57,505 bases of DNA from Photorhabdus sp. CRCIA-P01 (GTDB lineage Bacteria; Pseudomonadota; Gammaproteobacteria; Enterobacterales; Enterobacteriaceae). Location: positions 1-57,505 of the forward strand of contig NZ_NMQR01000029.1 in NCBI RefSeq assembly GCF_003545805.1. Reading direction: 5' to 3'. This document shows, in pieces, positions 1 through 7,452 of this stretch; positions within the stretch are counted from its first letter, which is position 1, and every line of letters begins with the position of its first letter. Made by a program: the position numbers and the translations under genes. The notes under the pieces were generated by a model. The model was not told where the DNA came from. It saw nothing but the letters and a program-made list of their open reading frames with translations, and ran no database searches.

Positions 1-105
1 TAACACAGCAGAAAAAGCTAAAAAAATCACATCCATTAATTCATGTTTTTTATTGATGTCAGAACGTGGGTCATCTATCTTGCTGATAAAGTTGAAAATA
101 CTCAT
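1..105 (-). pseudogene. ISAs1/H-repeat-type transposase N-terminus, running off the left edge
   Basis: An ATG at 105 on the minus strand opens 35 codons that continue past base 1. The residues read like the N-terminal domain of ISAs1 (H-repeat-associated) transposases: an 'IDDPRSDINKKHEL' segment followed by the hydrophobic 'MDVIFLAFSAVL' segment. Only the first 35 residues lie in the window, so it cannot be told whether the element is intact. It borders the tail-fibre-assembly gene to its right. Typed as a fragment because it is partial here. Confidence 0.6.
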
Positions 106-209
106 TATTAAGATCACGCTTTTATAGAATAGAGAGATCTTAACGTTTTAATGAGAGAAGTGGCTATAAAAAGTTATATTTTGGTCTTTATTTAACCCAA
201 ATAACCTTG

Positions 210-722
210 TTAAAATTGTGAGATCTTGCCCTGCAGCAATGAGAGTGTTTCATTTACTTGTCGTAATAGTTCTACTTGCTTCCGTTTTGCTCCTGCAATC
301 TGATGGGATTTGAGAAGGTCTTTATCAACTACCCACTCTTTACCGTTCCATCTATCGTAATCGGTATCAGGTTTCTTGAATGTCAGAATTTCTGGCAGCT
401 CGCCCAATTCAGTAATTTCTTGCTGTGCACGAGTTTGCTTGTTGTAAATAATTTTTCCGCGATAGTCAGGTACTATTTCCCAATGCTTACTGTCTTCACT
501 GCGACAAACAGCCATATCATCAGAATTAGGAAGATCTGGCGCATCAAGGTAAGCACCCGCTGATAAACTGACACCCAACATCACATATTCAATATCAGAG
601 TTTGTGAATTCTCGTGTAATTTGATTAGTGTGATAAACCTTTATCCAGCCCGCTTGAATTGCTAATCCGTCTTTACCCAATACGACTGTTTCATGTTCTA
701 AAGAATATTTTTGTTCAGTCAT
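210..722 (-). CDS. tail fibre assembly protein (Tfa family)
   Basis: A 170-residue protein of the Tfa family, cytoplasmic chaperones that fold or trimerise phage tail fibres. The N-terminal half has the Y-K-x-Y-H... beta-rich domain, with an 'YDRWNGKEWVVD' segment near residue 120 that is typical of Tfa, and a charged helical C-terminus. It lies directly downstream of the tail-fibre gene and its start overlaps the fibre stop, as in Mu/P2-type phages. Its C-terminus differs from the other Tfa proteins in this window, which end in W-P-E-Q-P-K, so it belongs to a different Tfa subgroup and is probably matched to the collar-type fibre next to it. Confidence 0.85.
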   Translation of the reverse strand: MTEQKYSLEHETVVLGKDGLAIQAGWIKVYHTNQITREFTNSDIEYVMLGVSLSAGAYLDAPDLPNSDDMAVCRSEDSKHWEIVPDYRGKIIYNKQTRAQQEITELGELPEILTFKKPDTDYDRWNGKEWVVDKDLLKSHQIAGAKRKQVELLRQVNETLSLLQGKISQF

Positions 723-1615
723 TATGCTGCTCTCACTATGTAGTTAAATGCGACGTTGCGGGGGCGGTTCTCTGAGGCTACAGGAACAACCCTTGACGCG
801 TCGAATCCGAAGCCGTATGGATTATCCGGGTTACGAATATTCTGTGACTTGGTCCTACCATCTGTTGCTATTCCAAGATTAATTTTACCGTAGAAAGCTT
901 CTTTTGTTGCGAGATGATAACTATCTGCGATAGCCCCAGGGAACGAGCCTGTAATGTTCCTAATCGCGTCACCTTGCCACGTACTGCAAACCCGGCCCGG
1001 ATCAACACCACGGCCATTATCCCAACCACGAATGAACTCACCTCTTAAATCGGGTAAATAACCACTAGGATAAGCCTTTGCTAATTCCGGAAATTTCGAC
1101 TTATCAAAGGACTCACCGTTACATTTCAACCACCCAATGGGCGGTATAGCAGCAGGCCAGGGAATAGGAGTCCCTACGGGTAGATAATTAGCTTTATTAC
1201 TGATATTAATTTCTTCACGCAATGAATTTATTATTTCTTGAGCCAACTTTTGCGTAACAGCTAATGTATCACTATCGCCCACCACATCCGTAAGCTGAAC
1301 AACGCCCTTTTGTGTTAATGAGGCATCGGGAACTTTTGTTGTGGCTTTTTGTTCTAAAGCTCTATTTAATTGTGCGGTTAGTTTAGCTACGTTTCCATCA
1401 TCCAGAACATCATCACCAGATTGTGTCGCAATGAAATTAGCTACGACAGATGATATGGTTGATGATTGACGCAATGCTTTATTTAACAAGTGAGTTGGAA
1501 CATCATTTGGTGGAAACCCCGTCAGTAAATCCTTACTTTCTTCATATAATCTCTGACTCACTACATTCGCATTATCACTAATAGAAAAAGCTTTAAAATC
1601 ATTCTTCTGACTCAT
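722..1615 (-). CDS. phage tail fibre protein with tail-collar C-terminal domain
   Basis: A 297-residue fibre. The ATG at 1615 is chosen over a GTG two codons upstream because an AAGGAG sequence sits 7 bases before it. Residues 1-130 are the anchor shared by all fibres in this window (KNDFKAFSIS..., then the GFPPND and LLNKALRQSSTISSV segments). A 'QKGVVQLTDVVGDSDTLAVTQ' type phage tail repeat lies around residue 100. From about residue 148 there is a collar-type receptor domain ('PPIGWLKCNGESFDK', 'YLPDLRGEFIRGWDNGRG'), ending in the ENRPRN-V-A-F tail typical of Mu-like fibres. Host recognition is the likely role. No tail sheath, tube or baseplate genes are nearby. Confidence 0.88.
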   Translation of the reverse strand: MSQKNDFKAFSISDNANVVSQRLYEESKDLLTGFPPNDVPTHLLNKALRQSSTISSVVANFIATQSGDDVLDDGNVAKLTAQLNRALEQKATTKVPDASLTQKGVVQLTDVVGDSDTLAVTQKLAQEIINSLREEINISNKANYLPVGTPIPWPAAIPPIGWLKCNGESFDKSKFPELAKAYPSGYLPDLRGEFIRGWDNGRGVDPGRVCSTWQGDAIRNITGSFPGAIADSYHLATKEAFYGKINLGIATDGRTKSQNIRNPDNPYGFGFDASRVVPVASENRPRNVAFNYIVRAA

Positions 1616-1915
1616 ATACACTCCTTAAATTAAATAATATTATTTTATAGATTTATAGACGACTTATCACAATTCAGTATATTTCAATAAAATAATAACA
1701 AAACACCCTTATAAATCAGAAGGCTGACTATTTTTATATAATTCCAAGAGTAAAAACCCATCTATATTTAACATCTGGAAACTACTTTTCTCTTATTCCT
1801 TCTATCTATTCCTGCAATTCTTTCTGTGCTTTGTAAACTGTGTTCATAACACTCCTCCTCATCACTTACTACCATTTAGTAATAATAGTCCGCACAATAA
1901 TGTAAGAAAAGGTGA
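1616..1915 (-). repeat. tail-fibre leader (conserved upstream block)
   Basis: AT-rich, gene-free stretch upstream of the fibre. It shares blocks with the regions upstream of the fibre genes at 8040, 9357, 12498 and 53480: the Shine-Dalgarno context with TTAAATTAAATAATATTA, the 'actatttttatataatt' box (1727-1743), and a 'tatatttaacatctggaaa' block (near 1760). The whole leader therefore travels with the fibre gene. A 13-codon ATG frame with a strong ribosome-binding site (about 1802-1843, minus) is present but too short to call. Confidence 0.5.
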
Positions 1916-2106
1916 CTATTTGAGCCATCCTTGGCTTGGGGTTATGCAAAGCAACAAATAGCCGTCTATCCAAAAAATTCTCTTTAGTCCATTCTCATAT
2001 TGCTCTTTATTGTCACTCATTTTTGCGACCGCTAATACTTGACCAATATGCATTCTGAATGCCTTAACGCCAACCTCAGAAAGGAACTGGTGTATTTTGT
2101 CAGATG
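1916..2106 (-). pseudogene. P63C-domain phage protein, C-terminal remnant
   Basis: An open minus-strand frame without a start codon that encodes about 62 residues. They match the C-terminal end of P63C-domain phage proteins as I know them: 'KIHQFLSEVGVKAFRMHIGQ' followed by 'MSDNKEQYENGLKRIF'. The N-terminal bulk is missing. A stop (TAA) lies immediately upstream, and the fragment overlaps the end of the next gene by a few bases, which suggests a deletion joint. A shorter echo of its last codons occurs near 5712-5740. Confidence 0.5.
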
Positions 2107-2417
2107 GTTACGTTTAATCGCCTCGCCTCTTCATTAATCATATCTACAATATCAGCCGGAAAACCTATTGAATAAAGTATTTCTCCCGATTCATTTTTAA
2201 CATTTTCAAACCTTGTCGTATCTCCATATGCCAACCATTCAAAGGGAACATGCATAGCAGCCGCTAATCTTCCAGTCACTTGCGCACTTGGTTTACTTTT
2301 ACCCGATTCTGCCTTACTTGCTTTTTCAGCAACAGATTGAAATTTGTTTAGTTCCTGATTTCCGCGTTCCAAATCAGCGGTGTTAACTCTCAGAGAAATA
2401 GTTGCTATATCAGACAT
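2100..2417 (-). CDS. chimeric small phage protein: tape-measure N-terminus plus repressor-like C-terminus
   Basis: A 105-residue product. The ATG at 2417 is preferred because GAGG lies 8 bases upstream. Residues 1-36 ('DIATISLRVNTADLERGNQE...') resemble the first residues of lambda-like tail-length tape measure proteins. Residues 46-63 ('SAQVTGRLAAAMHVPFEWL') resemble the second half of an XRE helix-turn-helix domain of phage repressors. The end ('ADIVDMINEEARRLNVTI') resembles an Arc-type ribbon-helix-helix segment. It looks like a deletion fusion of unrelated prophage genes. It keeps a good ribosome-binding site but probably has no preserved function. Confidence 0.5.
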   Translation of the reverse strand: MSDIATISLRVNTADLERGNQELNKFQSVAEKASKAESGKSKPSAQVTGRLAAAMHVPFEWLAYGDTTRFENVKNESGEILYSIGFPADIVDMINEEARRLNVTI

Positions 2418-2500
2418 GCTGGCCTCAAAAATAAAAACCAGCACTAAGCTGGCATGGGTTGGTTATATGTTAGAAACAGGAAGCTACTTGACGGGTTGAT

Positions 2501-2983
2501 TCAGTTATCAGATTTAAATGCCCGGCCAGCAACAAAGATCGCCGCCAAACCAACAAGATCTAGAGTAATAAGCGTTCCAGCAAACCAAGTATTGCCAAGA
2601 GCTGCGAATACTGTAGCTATGACAAGGATCATTACAGAGATAGTAAATCCCATCCATTGACCCCTCTTGTCTTTATTAATTACCCCTTGCATAGCCTTGC
2701 TTTTAGTATCGTGCCGGAATGCCTGCTCTTTTTCTGACAATGACAACAGCCGTTCCGCAGTACCGGGAAGGATATTTTCATACTCACGAAACATACTTGG
2801 GGGAGGTAATGGACCTTGGAAATGAGACACTTTATGTTGAACAACGGCCATGATTTTTGGGCTATCGAGCAACCTGTCCAGTAACTCTGGTTGCTCGATC
2901 AACTGATGCTTTATCCGCTCTGCTATTTCTACGGATTCAGAATCATTACTATCGACTATGTTTGTATTTTCCCGGTTTTGCAT
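2501..2983 (-). CDS. DUF2335 predicted membrane protein
   Basis: A 160-residue protein with the DUF2335 signature 'HFQGPLPPPSMFREYENILP' at about 54-73, followed by 'GTAERLLSLSEKEQAFR', a family often found in prophages. Two predicted membrane helices lie at about 108-128 and 134-153 (WMGFTISVMILVIATVFAAL; FAGTLITLDLVGLAAIFVAG). The ATG at 2983 has an AAGG sequence about 8 bases upstream; an alternative GTG lies 6 codons earlier. It overlaps the end of the preceding small gene by 35 bases, so the two are translationally linked. It sits in the leftward early position of a lambdoid layout. Its function is unknown. Confidence 0.75.
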   Translation of the reverse strand: MQNRENTNIVDSNDSESVEIAERIKHQLIEQPELLDRLLDSPKIMAVVQHKVSHFQGPLPPPSMFREYENILPGTAERLLSLSEKEQAFRHDTKSKAMQGVINKDKRGQWMGFTISVMILVIATVFAALGNTWFAGTLITLDLVGLAAIFVAGRAFKSDN

Positions 2984-3158
2984 CTTTATAACCTTGAGCA
3001 CTTAAAACTTTAGCAACATCCTGGGATATCGCCGCCATATCATTACGAATTTGCTCCAAATCACTCTCGGATGATACCAGTTTCATATAATTAGTCGATG
3101 GCATTATATCCATAATGCTACCTGCCGCTTTTAAGTACCGCCGTATTGCAAGTGACAT
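2949..3158 (-). CDS. small phage protein upstream of the DUF2335 gene
   Basis: A 69-residue hydrophilic protein of unknown function. A GGAGG ribosome-binding site lies 8 bases before the ATG at 3158, which is good support for expression. Residues 30-55 look helical ('ESDLEQIRNDMAAISQDV'). It overlaps the start of the DUF2335 gene in another frame, an arrangement typical of packed phage early operons. I do not recognise the family. Confidence 0.55.
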   Translation of the reverse strand: MSLAIRRYLKAAGSIMDIMPSTNYMKLVSSESDLEQIRNDMAAISQDVAKVLSAQGYKDAKPGKYKHSR

Positions 3159-3354
3159 ATTTCACCCTCCGATTATCAACACTCTATTGTTACATAAGTT
3201 TATAACATAACCTCATCACACAATAGTGTACATCGTTGTAATGGCAGATCAACGCTAAGTTATGAGATTTACTACACCATAAATATAAAATCCTAAGCAA
3301 ACTAGGCTACTGGATACTTATTACATTGAGTGTCCTAAGATGCTCTTTGTGATG

Positions 3355-3537
3355 TTATGCAGCCAAACTATGCAGTTCTTTAAATGCAACGACTTTTTTG
3401 ATAGTTCCGACAGAACCGCCTGGCGGAAAATTCTCTTTATCTGTTGTATCCATTCCTTCCAATGTAATAGAAGTTCCTGCTGCCACTTTTACGCGGAACT
3501 CTTCGTTGCCTTTAATTTGAGTAATTAGACCGGCCAT
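3355..3537 (-). CDS. small unknown phage protein
   Basis: A 60-residue reading frame of unknown function with a beta-rich sequence ('FRVKVAAGTSITLEGMD') and no obvious motif. The ribosome-binding site is weak. Support comes from position: it is the first leftward gene after the palindromic operator-like site at 3678-3691, where the leftward early operon of a lambdoid phage would start. It could also be a non-functional remnant. Confidence 0.4.
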   Translation of the reverse strand: MAGLITQIKGNEEFRVKVAAGTSITLEGMDTTDKENFPPGGSVGTIKKVVAFKELHSLAA

Positions 3538-3677
3538 GACATTTGCGCTATCGTTTTCTGGCTTACGCTTGAGAGTTAATACTTTGCGCAGCTCGGTTTC
3601 TATATCGAATCATCTACATCTTCATATGCCTGTAGCGGCTACTTCGTTGGCGTCCTGCCTGTTCGATGCGCTTAAAT

Positions 3678-3691
3678 TTAAGATATCTTAA
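3678..3691. promoter_or_regulatory. 14-bp perfect palindrome, candidate CI/Cro operator (OL-like)
   Basis: TTAAGATATCTTAA is a perfect palindrome. Its half-site TTAAGATA recurs in the repressor-cro intergenic region (4496-4555). It lies upstream of the leftward genes 3537-2100 and to the left of the repressor gene, the same relative position as OL in lambda. Binding is inferred, not shown. Confidence 0.55.
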
Positions 3692-3785
3692 CAAGAATGT
3701 CAATAATTTATTTAAATAAAATTAAATATTGGTTGTGAAGATTACTTAAATAATTGATCTATTTCAAAAGAGGCTTAAGAAGAAG

Positions 3786-3812
3786 CAAAAAACCCTCAAG
3801 TGAGGGTCTTTT
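3786..3812. terminator. bidirectional Rho-independent terminator after the repressor gene
   Basis: A 7-bp perfect stem, ACCCTCA (3792-3798) and TGAGGGT (3801-3807), is flanked by an A-run on the left, which is a U-run in leftward transcripts, and by CTTTTGTTTT on the right. It lies 33 bases beyond the stop codon of the leftward repressor gene. Confidence 0.75.
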
Positions 3813-3839
3813 GTTTTATGTTAATGAGGTATGTGTATG

Positions 3840-4490
3840 TCATGGTAATTTTGCTATTCTTGCGTCAACAACTACGCCAATGATTTTGCAGTTCCCATTA
3901 ATCGGTATCATTCGATATTGTGGATTAAGAGGCTTAAGATAATGTTGTCCAGCATCGACAATGTATTGCTTAAATGTTGCTTCATTTTCCTGCTCTAACG
4001 TAGCAACAACTAATTTGCCGCTTGCTGGTGCCACTTCTGGATCTACTAAAATCATCATTCCTTCTGGGATACTTAATCCGGATAGTGATGTCATTGAATC
4101 GCCTTTCACTTCCAACCAGAAAGATTCATTAGAACAATTGACGGTAGTTTCATACCAATCATCAACGGCTTTTCTATGGTAAGGTTCCACCGCTTCACTC
4201 CAATTTCCAGCACAAACCCAGCTTATTAGTGGATATTCCCCCCTTGTTTTATTGAGTTTAAGAAATGAAACATTCGAGCTATCATCTTTTTCCCCTTTAA
4301 GGATGTATGCAGCCGAATAGCCTAAAGCAGAAGATAGAGCCAAAAGGTTATCACCTTTCGGCTCAGTATCTTCTTTTTCCCATTGAGAAATAGCAACATG
4401 CGAAACACCGACAAGCTTGCCGAGTTCTCTTTGAGTGAGCTTGAGCTCTTTTCTGCGTAATTTAATACGCTCACCGATTGTAGTTTTCAT
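3840..4490 (-). CDS. CI-like prophage repressor (XRE helix-turn-helix plus S24 peptidase)
   Basis: A 216-residue lambda-CI/LexA-type repressor that should hold prophage promoters off and self-cleave during the SOS response. Residues 5-62 form an XRE helix-turn-helix ('LTQRELGKLVGVSHVAISQW'). Residues 85-215 form an S24 domain with the Ala-Gly cleavage bond at 94-95 (VCAGN), the catalytic serine at 132 (KGDSMTS) and the lysine at 159 (SGKLVVA). All catalytic elements are present. No Shine-Dalgarno sequence precedes the ATG, which would fit a leaderless maintenance transcript as in lambda. It is divergent from cro across a shared operator region. It may no longer control a complete phage. Confidence 0.92.
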   Translation of the reverse strand: MKTTIGERIKLRRKELKLTQRELGKLVGVSHVAISQWEKEDTEPKGDNLLALSSALGYSAAYILKGEKDDSSNVSFLKLNKTRGEYPLISWVCAGNWSEAVEPYHRKAVDDWYETTVNCSNESFWLEVKGDSMTSLSGLSIPEGMMILVDPEVAPASGKLVVATLEQENEATFKQYIVDAGQHYLKPLNPQYRMIPINGNCKIIGVVVDARIAKLP

Positions 4491-4495
4491 AATTA

Positions 4496-4555
4496 AGCTA
4501 TCTTAAATCCTCTTGACTTAAGATTCCTTTAGCTCAATAATTAAAGATATCTTAA
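4496..4555. promoter_or_regulatory. divergent repressor/cro control region with repeated operator half-sites
   Basis: Three AT-rich sites share the TTAAGATA half-site seen in the palindrome at 3678: TATCTTAA at about 4499, TTAAGATT at about 4518, and AAGATATCTT at 4544-4553. A rightward promoter can be read as TTGACT (4513-4518), a 17-bp spacer and AATAAT (4536-4541), giving a start about 20 bases before cro. The operator overlap fits classical CI/Cro competition. Confidence 0.55.
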
Positions 4556-4569
4556 ATAGAGGTTTGGAT

Positions 4570-4758
4570 ATGTTCAAAGATGACGCTATTAAATTTTTTG
4601 GCAATCAGCGGGCTATCGCCGAGAAACTCAACGTGTCTGATGCCGCAGTTTCTCAATGGAAAAATGTTATTCCTGAGCGAGCAACTCTTAAGTTGAACAG
4701 AATTACTAACGGTAAACTCAAATATAATCCTGAGTTATACAACAAATCTGCTGACTAA
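4570..4758 (+). CDS. Cro/CII-like prophage regulator
   Basis: A 62-residue DNA-binding protein. The ATG at 4570 is chosen over a TTG two codons upstream because AGAGG precedes it at proper spacing. The sequence is essentially one helix-turn-helix ('NQRAIAEKLNVSDAAVSQW'), with a short basic tail, as in Cro-type regulators. It is divergent from the CI-like repressor and reads from a predicted TTGACT-17-AATAAT promoter. No CII, O or P genes follow it, so the rightward early operon has been lost. Confidence 0.8.
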   Translation: MFKDDAIKFFGNQRAIAEKLNVSDAAVSQWKNVIPERATLKLNRITNGKLKYNPELYNKSAD

Positions 4759-5035
4759 TAATTGAACTACCCACAATGAATGCACCGCCTGTGTGGGCAG
4801 TCTTACCTCTAATTTGCACAACTCATTAAGAAATTGGCAAATTCTGCGTAGCGATATTTTAGGTATTCAAACTATAACCACCATCTAGGGTGATATTTAT
4901 GTGCGGCGTTTTTCAAGGTATTATCTCCCACATCAGTTTATAGCAACTGATGCATGGAACTACGCGAATGAAAAAAGAATCTAACACTCGGCAAATCCCT
5001 CTTTATGTGATTCACTGCGATCCTATGCATATACA
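4759..5035. other. gene-free stretch after cro
   Basis: About 280 bases with no credible gene. It holds an imperfect hairpin with CCCACA (4770-4775) and TGTGGG (4792-4797) arms just after the cro stop, which may act as a weak terminator. Otherwise nothing is recognised. It probably marks the deletion of the rest of the prophage. Confidence 0.4.
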
Positions 5036-5068
5036 AAAATATAACCCTATTTCTCAGGGTTATATTTT
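5036..5068. terminator. strong bidirectional terminator
   Basis: A 13-bp perfect stem (5036-5048 with 5056-5068) encloses a 7-base loop. It has T-runs on the right and A-runs on the left, so it can stop transcription from either side. It lies 40 bases beyond the stop of the leftward yafQ-like toxin gene. Confidence 0.8.
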
Positions 5069-5107
5069 TTTAATTGATTCTGATCTGTCAAAGAGATTTA
5101 TTGTTTA

Positions 5108-5389
5108 CTATAAGCCAAGTTCTGAGTGAGAGTCCAGACGGACAAGGCGCAACGTTCTCGCATCGGGTTTTTGATAAATCAGTATCAAGTCAGGCTTGAC
5201 ATAGCAATCTTGAAAGTCCTTCCAATTCCCAGAAAGAACATGATCGCAATATTTCGGCTCCAATAAGCTATCAAAGGCCAATAGTTCAACCACTGGCATA
5301 AGTGCGTCATCAAGAATTTCACGATGCCGACCTTTCTTTTCTCTCTTGTAATCTTGCTTAAACTGACTTGTATAGTTAATCATCCGCAT
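5108..5389 (-). CDS. yafQ: YafQ-family toxin (type II toxin-antitoxin)
   Basis: A 93-residue RelE/YafQ-superfamily toxin, predicted to cut mRNA on the ribosome. The core 'DHVLSGNWKDFQDC' then 'PDLILIY' aligns well with E. coli YafQ. Against the E. coli catalytic set (His50, His63, Asp67, His87, Phe91), His50, Asp67 and His87 are kept. The His63 position is Tyr (DCYVKPD), and the C-terminal Phe is not conserved (SHSELGL). It is translated from an overlap of 14 bases with the antitoxin gene. Activity is uncertain because of the substitutions. Confidence 0.85.
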   Translation of the reverse strand: MRMINYTSQFKQDYKREKKGRHREILDDALMPVVELLAFDSLLEPKYCDHVLSGNWKDFQDCYVKPDLILIYQKPDARTLRLVRLDSHSELGL

Positions 5390-5645
5390 TGAGGTCAGCC
5401 ATTAACTCTTTGATAGTGCAGAATGAATTACCGCAACCCTGACGAGCTTCTTTCATTGCAGCTATTGTTGTCTCATTTGGTACCAAGGGTTCAAAAGGTA
5501 ACGCTTTTTCTCTTGCTACTCGCGTTAGCATCATGCGAACGGCATCTGATACAGTCAGCCCCATAGCAGCCGCCGCTTCTGCTTTAATTTCCGCGTCAAT
5601 ACGGGCTTGTACTAATTGATTTGTAGCTATAATAAGATTTCTCAT
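5376..5645 (-). CDS. dinJ: DinJ/RelB-family antitoxin
   Basis: An 89-residue antitoxin. The N-terminal ribbon-helix-helix ('VQARIDAEIKAEAAAAMGL' then 'TVSDAVRMMLTRVAREKALPF') is the DinJ signature. The C-terminal tail should wrap and inhibit the toxin encoded next. It precedes and overlaps the yafQ-like gene by 14 bases, the standard order for dinJ-yafQ. Ribbon-helix-helix antitoxins of this family usually repress their own operon; no operator was pinned down. Confidence 0.88.
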   Translation of the reverse strand: MRNLIIATNQLVQARIDAEIKAEAAAAMGLTVSDAVRMMLTRVAREKALPFEPLVPNETTIAAMKEARQGCGNSFCTIKELMADLNADD

Positions 5646-5736
5646 TGAATAACACTGTCATTCAACTTTAATTCAAAGAATGTCTGACATCAACAATTTC
5701 AGGGAGCTTCAAAGTTAAGCCATCCTTAGCTTAGAG

Positions 5737-5925
5737 TTACCATTGGTTAAGCAAGTTGAAAAATTTCTCCCTACGGATAATTAGATAGCCTGCTCTCTGA
5801 GCAAGCTCCATGAATGTATCAAGAGTTAAAACCTTTTCATCAGAATGTAATATCTTTTGACTGACTACGATTCCACTTTCGATTGTCATTAGAATTCGTC
5901 CATTAAATGACAAACCAAACATCAT
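5737..5925 (-). CDS. small hypothetical protein
   Basis: A 62-residue open frame with no recognised motif. Its composition is protein-like (mixed hydrophobic core, 'LDTFMELAQRAGYLIIRREK'), but the start lacks a clear ribosome-binding site. It lies between the dinJ module and the secreted protein gene. It could be a real small gene or a remnant. Confidence 0.3.
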   Translation of the reverse strand: MMFGLSFNGRILMTIESGIVVSQKILHSDEKVLTLDTFMELAQRAGYLIIRREKFFNLLNQW

Positions 5926-5999
5926 CGAATTGTAATAACTTCCCGTATTACTAATTACCGGTAGTACTTCACTAGTTACCCACTATTATTATTTCCAAA

Positions 6000-6662
6000 T
6001 TATTTAGCAGCTTCAATTCGTTGGGTTTCAAGCATTATCGGTGTATGGTGATGTCCGGTAACCGCGTACATGATAGTTCCGGTTACGCTTACACGACGTC
6101 CGATAAGGCTTCGATATATATCATAGAAATCATCAGACCCGACTACCAGTTGCATAAGGTTATAATCACCCCATTCCGGAGCCCCTTTAGCGCATCCAAT
6201 TGGTTTATCTGGCTGTAATACCCAATAGGTCTCAGGAGTATCCCCATTCTCCACGCTTTCGTAATTTGGCGGGCCAGGATAGGTGATCTTTAATAATGTG
6301 CCATCAAGAGTAATTTTTTGCCTCTCTTTATAGCAGTTCTCTGTTGTTTTAACCGCAGCAATCTTTCTATACATTTCAGATGACCGTTGATACCAATCTT
6401 GAAGACATTCAACTACTGCGCATTTTTCGCGAAGTTCCCAATTCTGTTTTACCAGAGCCTTAAAGTCTGCATTGTTGTCTGTAACCAATTTAGCTTGAAG
6501 GTAATCAACATATAGGTTGTCATCAGCTTGGGATAATGCCGGGGTCGAGCAGATTAACTTTTCAGCCTTACTAGTAGCTTTTGAGCAATCAAAGCTCGCG
6601 CCGAATGATAGGAATGACATACCACACAGTATTAATGCCAAAAAACCTATTAGTGTTCTCAT
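6000..6662 (-). CDS. secreted LprI-like (DUF1311) plus DUF4431 protein
   Basis: A 220-residue exported protein. Residues 1-21 are a signal peptide (MRTLIGFLALILCGMSFLSF, cleavage near FGA). Residues 22-105 match the LprI/DUF1311 module (lysozyme-inhibitor-like), with paired cysteines ('FDCSKATSKAEKLICS', 'EKCAVVECL'). Residues 115-220 match DUF4431 ('LTYPGPPNYES'-type segment here KITYPGPPNYESV, plus TYWVLQPDKPIGCA), a domain often found after LprI-like modules. It is predicted to be periplasmic. The gene stands alone, and its substrate is unknown. Confidence 0.72.
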   Translation of the reverse strand: MRTLIGFLALILCGMSFLSFGASFDCSKATSKAEKLICSTPALSQADDNLYVDYLQAKLVTDNNADFKALVKQNWELREKCAVVECLQDWYQRSSEMYRKIAAVKTTENCYKERQKITLDGTLLKITYPGPPNYESVENGDTPETYWVLQPDKPIGCAKGAPEWGDYNLMQLVVGSDDFYDIYRSLIGRRVSVTGTIMYAVTGHHHTPIMLETQRIEAAK

Positions 6663-7002
6663 ACACTACTCCTATTGGTGATTTTTCAGCATTATTTTAA
6701 ATACATTGAAGATAAAATCACAACCTGAATTTTTTCTAATTTACAATTTTCTCCTCAGGAGATTAACTGTATTTTCAACTCTTGATTTCCTCTAAGTTAT
6801 CATACCTTTTCCGCCCGATCCTACACGATTGTGAATAATCTGATCACATCTATTTATCCTCAAGCATGCAGTAAACACGCCATCAAGTTTTACCTGATAT
6901 GTCTCATATTCGGTTCATTCCTTTATTGAATGATTTTCACTGGCAAATACATCGTCGCTGTAGAGTTGGATAATTCAATGTTAACAAAACTATTCTAAGA
7001 AT
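6663..7002. other. gene-free spacer
   Basis: About 340 bases of AT-rich DNA without a supported gene. Nothing is recognised apart from the hairpin at its right end, which belongs to the tail-fibre unit. Confidence 0.4.
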
Positions 7003-7020
7003 GGCCTGTTTATTCAGGCC
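7003..7020 (-). terminator. hairpin downstream of tfa
   Basis: GGCCTG (7003-7008) pairs with CAGGCC (7015-7020) just past the tfa stop on the minus strand. A near-identical hairpin (GGCC-tgtttattc-GGGCC) follows the decayed tfa near 12830, and a related one follows the tfa at 47664 on the other strand. The U-run is poor, so it is called with modest confidence. Confidence 0.45.
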
Positions 7021-7027
7021 ACTTTCA

Positions 7028-7450
7028 TTATTTTGGCTGTTCCGGCCACTCAATATCGGGAACCTGTGAAATATCAATCCTGTTCAACATGACTCTGTAT
7101 CTCTTCCATACTGATAAAGCCGTTTCTTCTTCTTTAGTCGCAATTCCTAAATCAACAGCATCTTGTAATGGTGCTATCTGCTGGCTGGCCTCTACAATAA
7201 ACTGTTGTTTTTTACTTTCAGCACGCTGCTGCAATTCATCTTTTGTTGGTGGAGGAATATCGGCCCATTCCGGTAAACCATTTTGACCTGCTATACGATA
7301 TTTTCCTTCTGGTACATTATTGGCAGCATATTCTTGATAAATATCAATACTAACCTCCATAATATCATCGGGCAACGAACCAGAAGCAATATAATTTGCT
7401 TTCAATTCCATTGGGTAGAATGCATTTGTTTTTGCGCTATAAAAATACAT
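7028..7450 (-). CDS. tail fibre assembly protein
   Basis: A 140-residue Tfa-family chaperone ('[17 protein letters not shown]' start, then '[16 protein letters not shown]'). The C-terminal block, [13 protein letters not shown]...[12 protein letters not shown]...[10 protein letters not shown], is the module repeated in every Tfa copy or remnant between 7 and 13 kb and again at 47.6 kb. It follows the short fibre gene by 2 bases, so the two are co-translated. Its role is probably folding of that fibre's C-terminal domain. Confidence 0.85.
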   Translation of the reverse strand: MYFYSAKTNAFYPMELKANYIASGSLPDDIMEVSIDIYQEYAANNVPEGKYRIAGQNGLPEWADIPPPTKDELQQRAESKKQQFIVEASQQIAPLQDAVDLGIATKEEETALSVWKRYRVMLNRIDISQVPDIEWPEQPK

Positions 7451-7452
7451 AA

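Noticed and set aside
3961-4182. Plus-strand ORF opposite the CI-like repressor
   Set aside because: Antisense to an intact repressor with all catalytic residues; no independent support.
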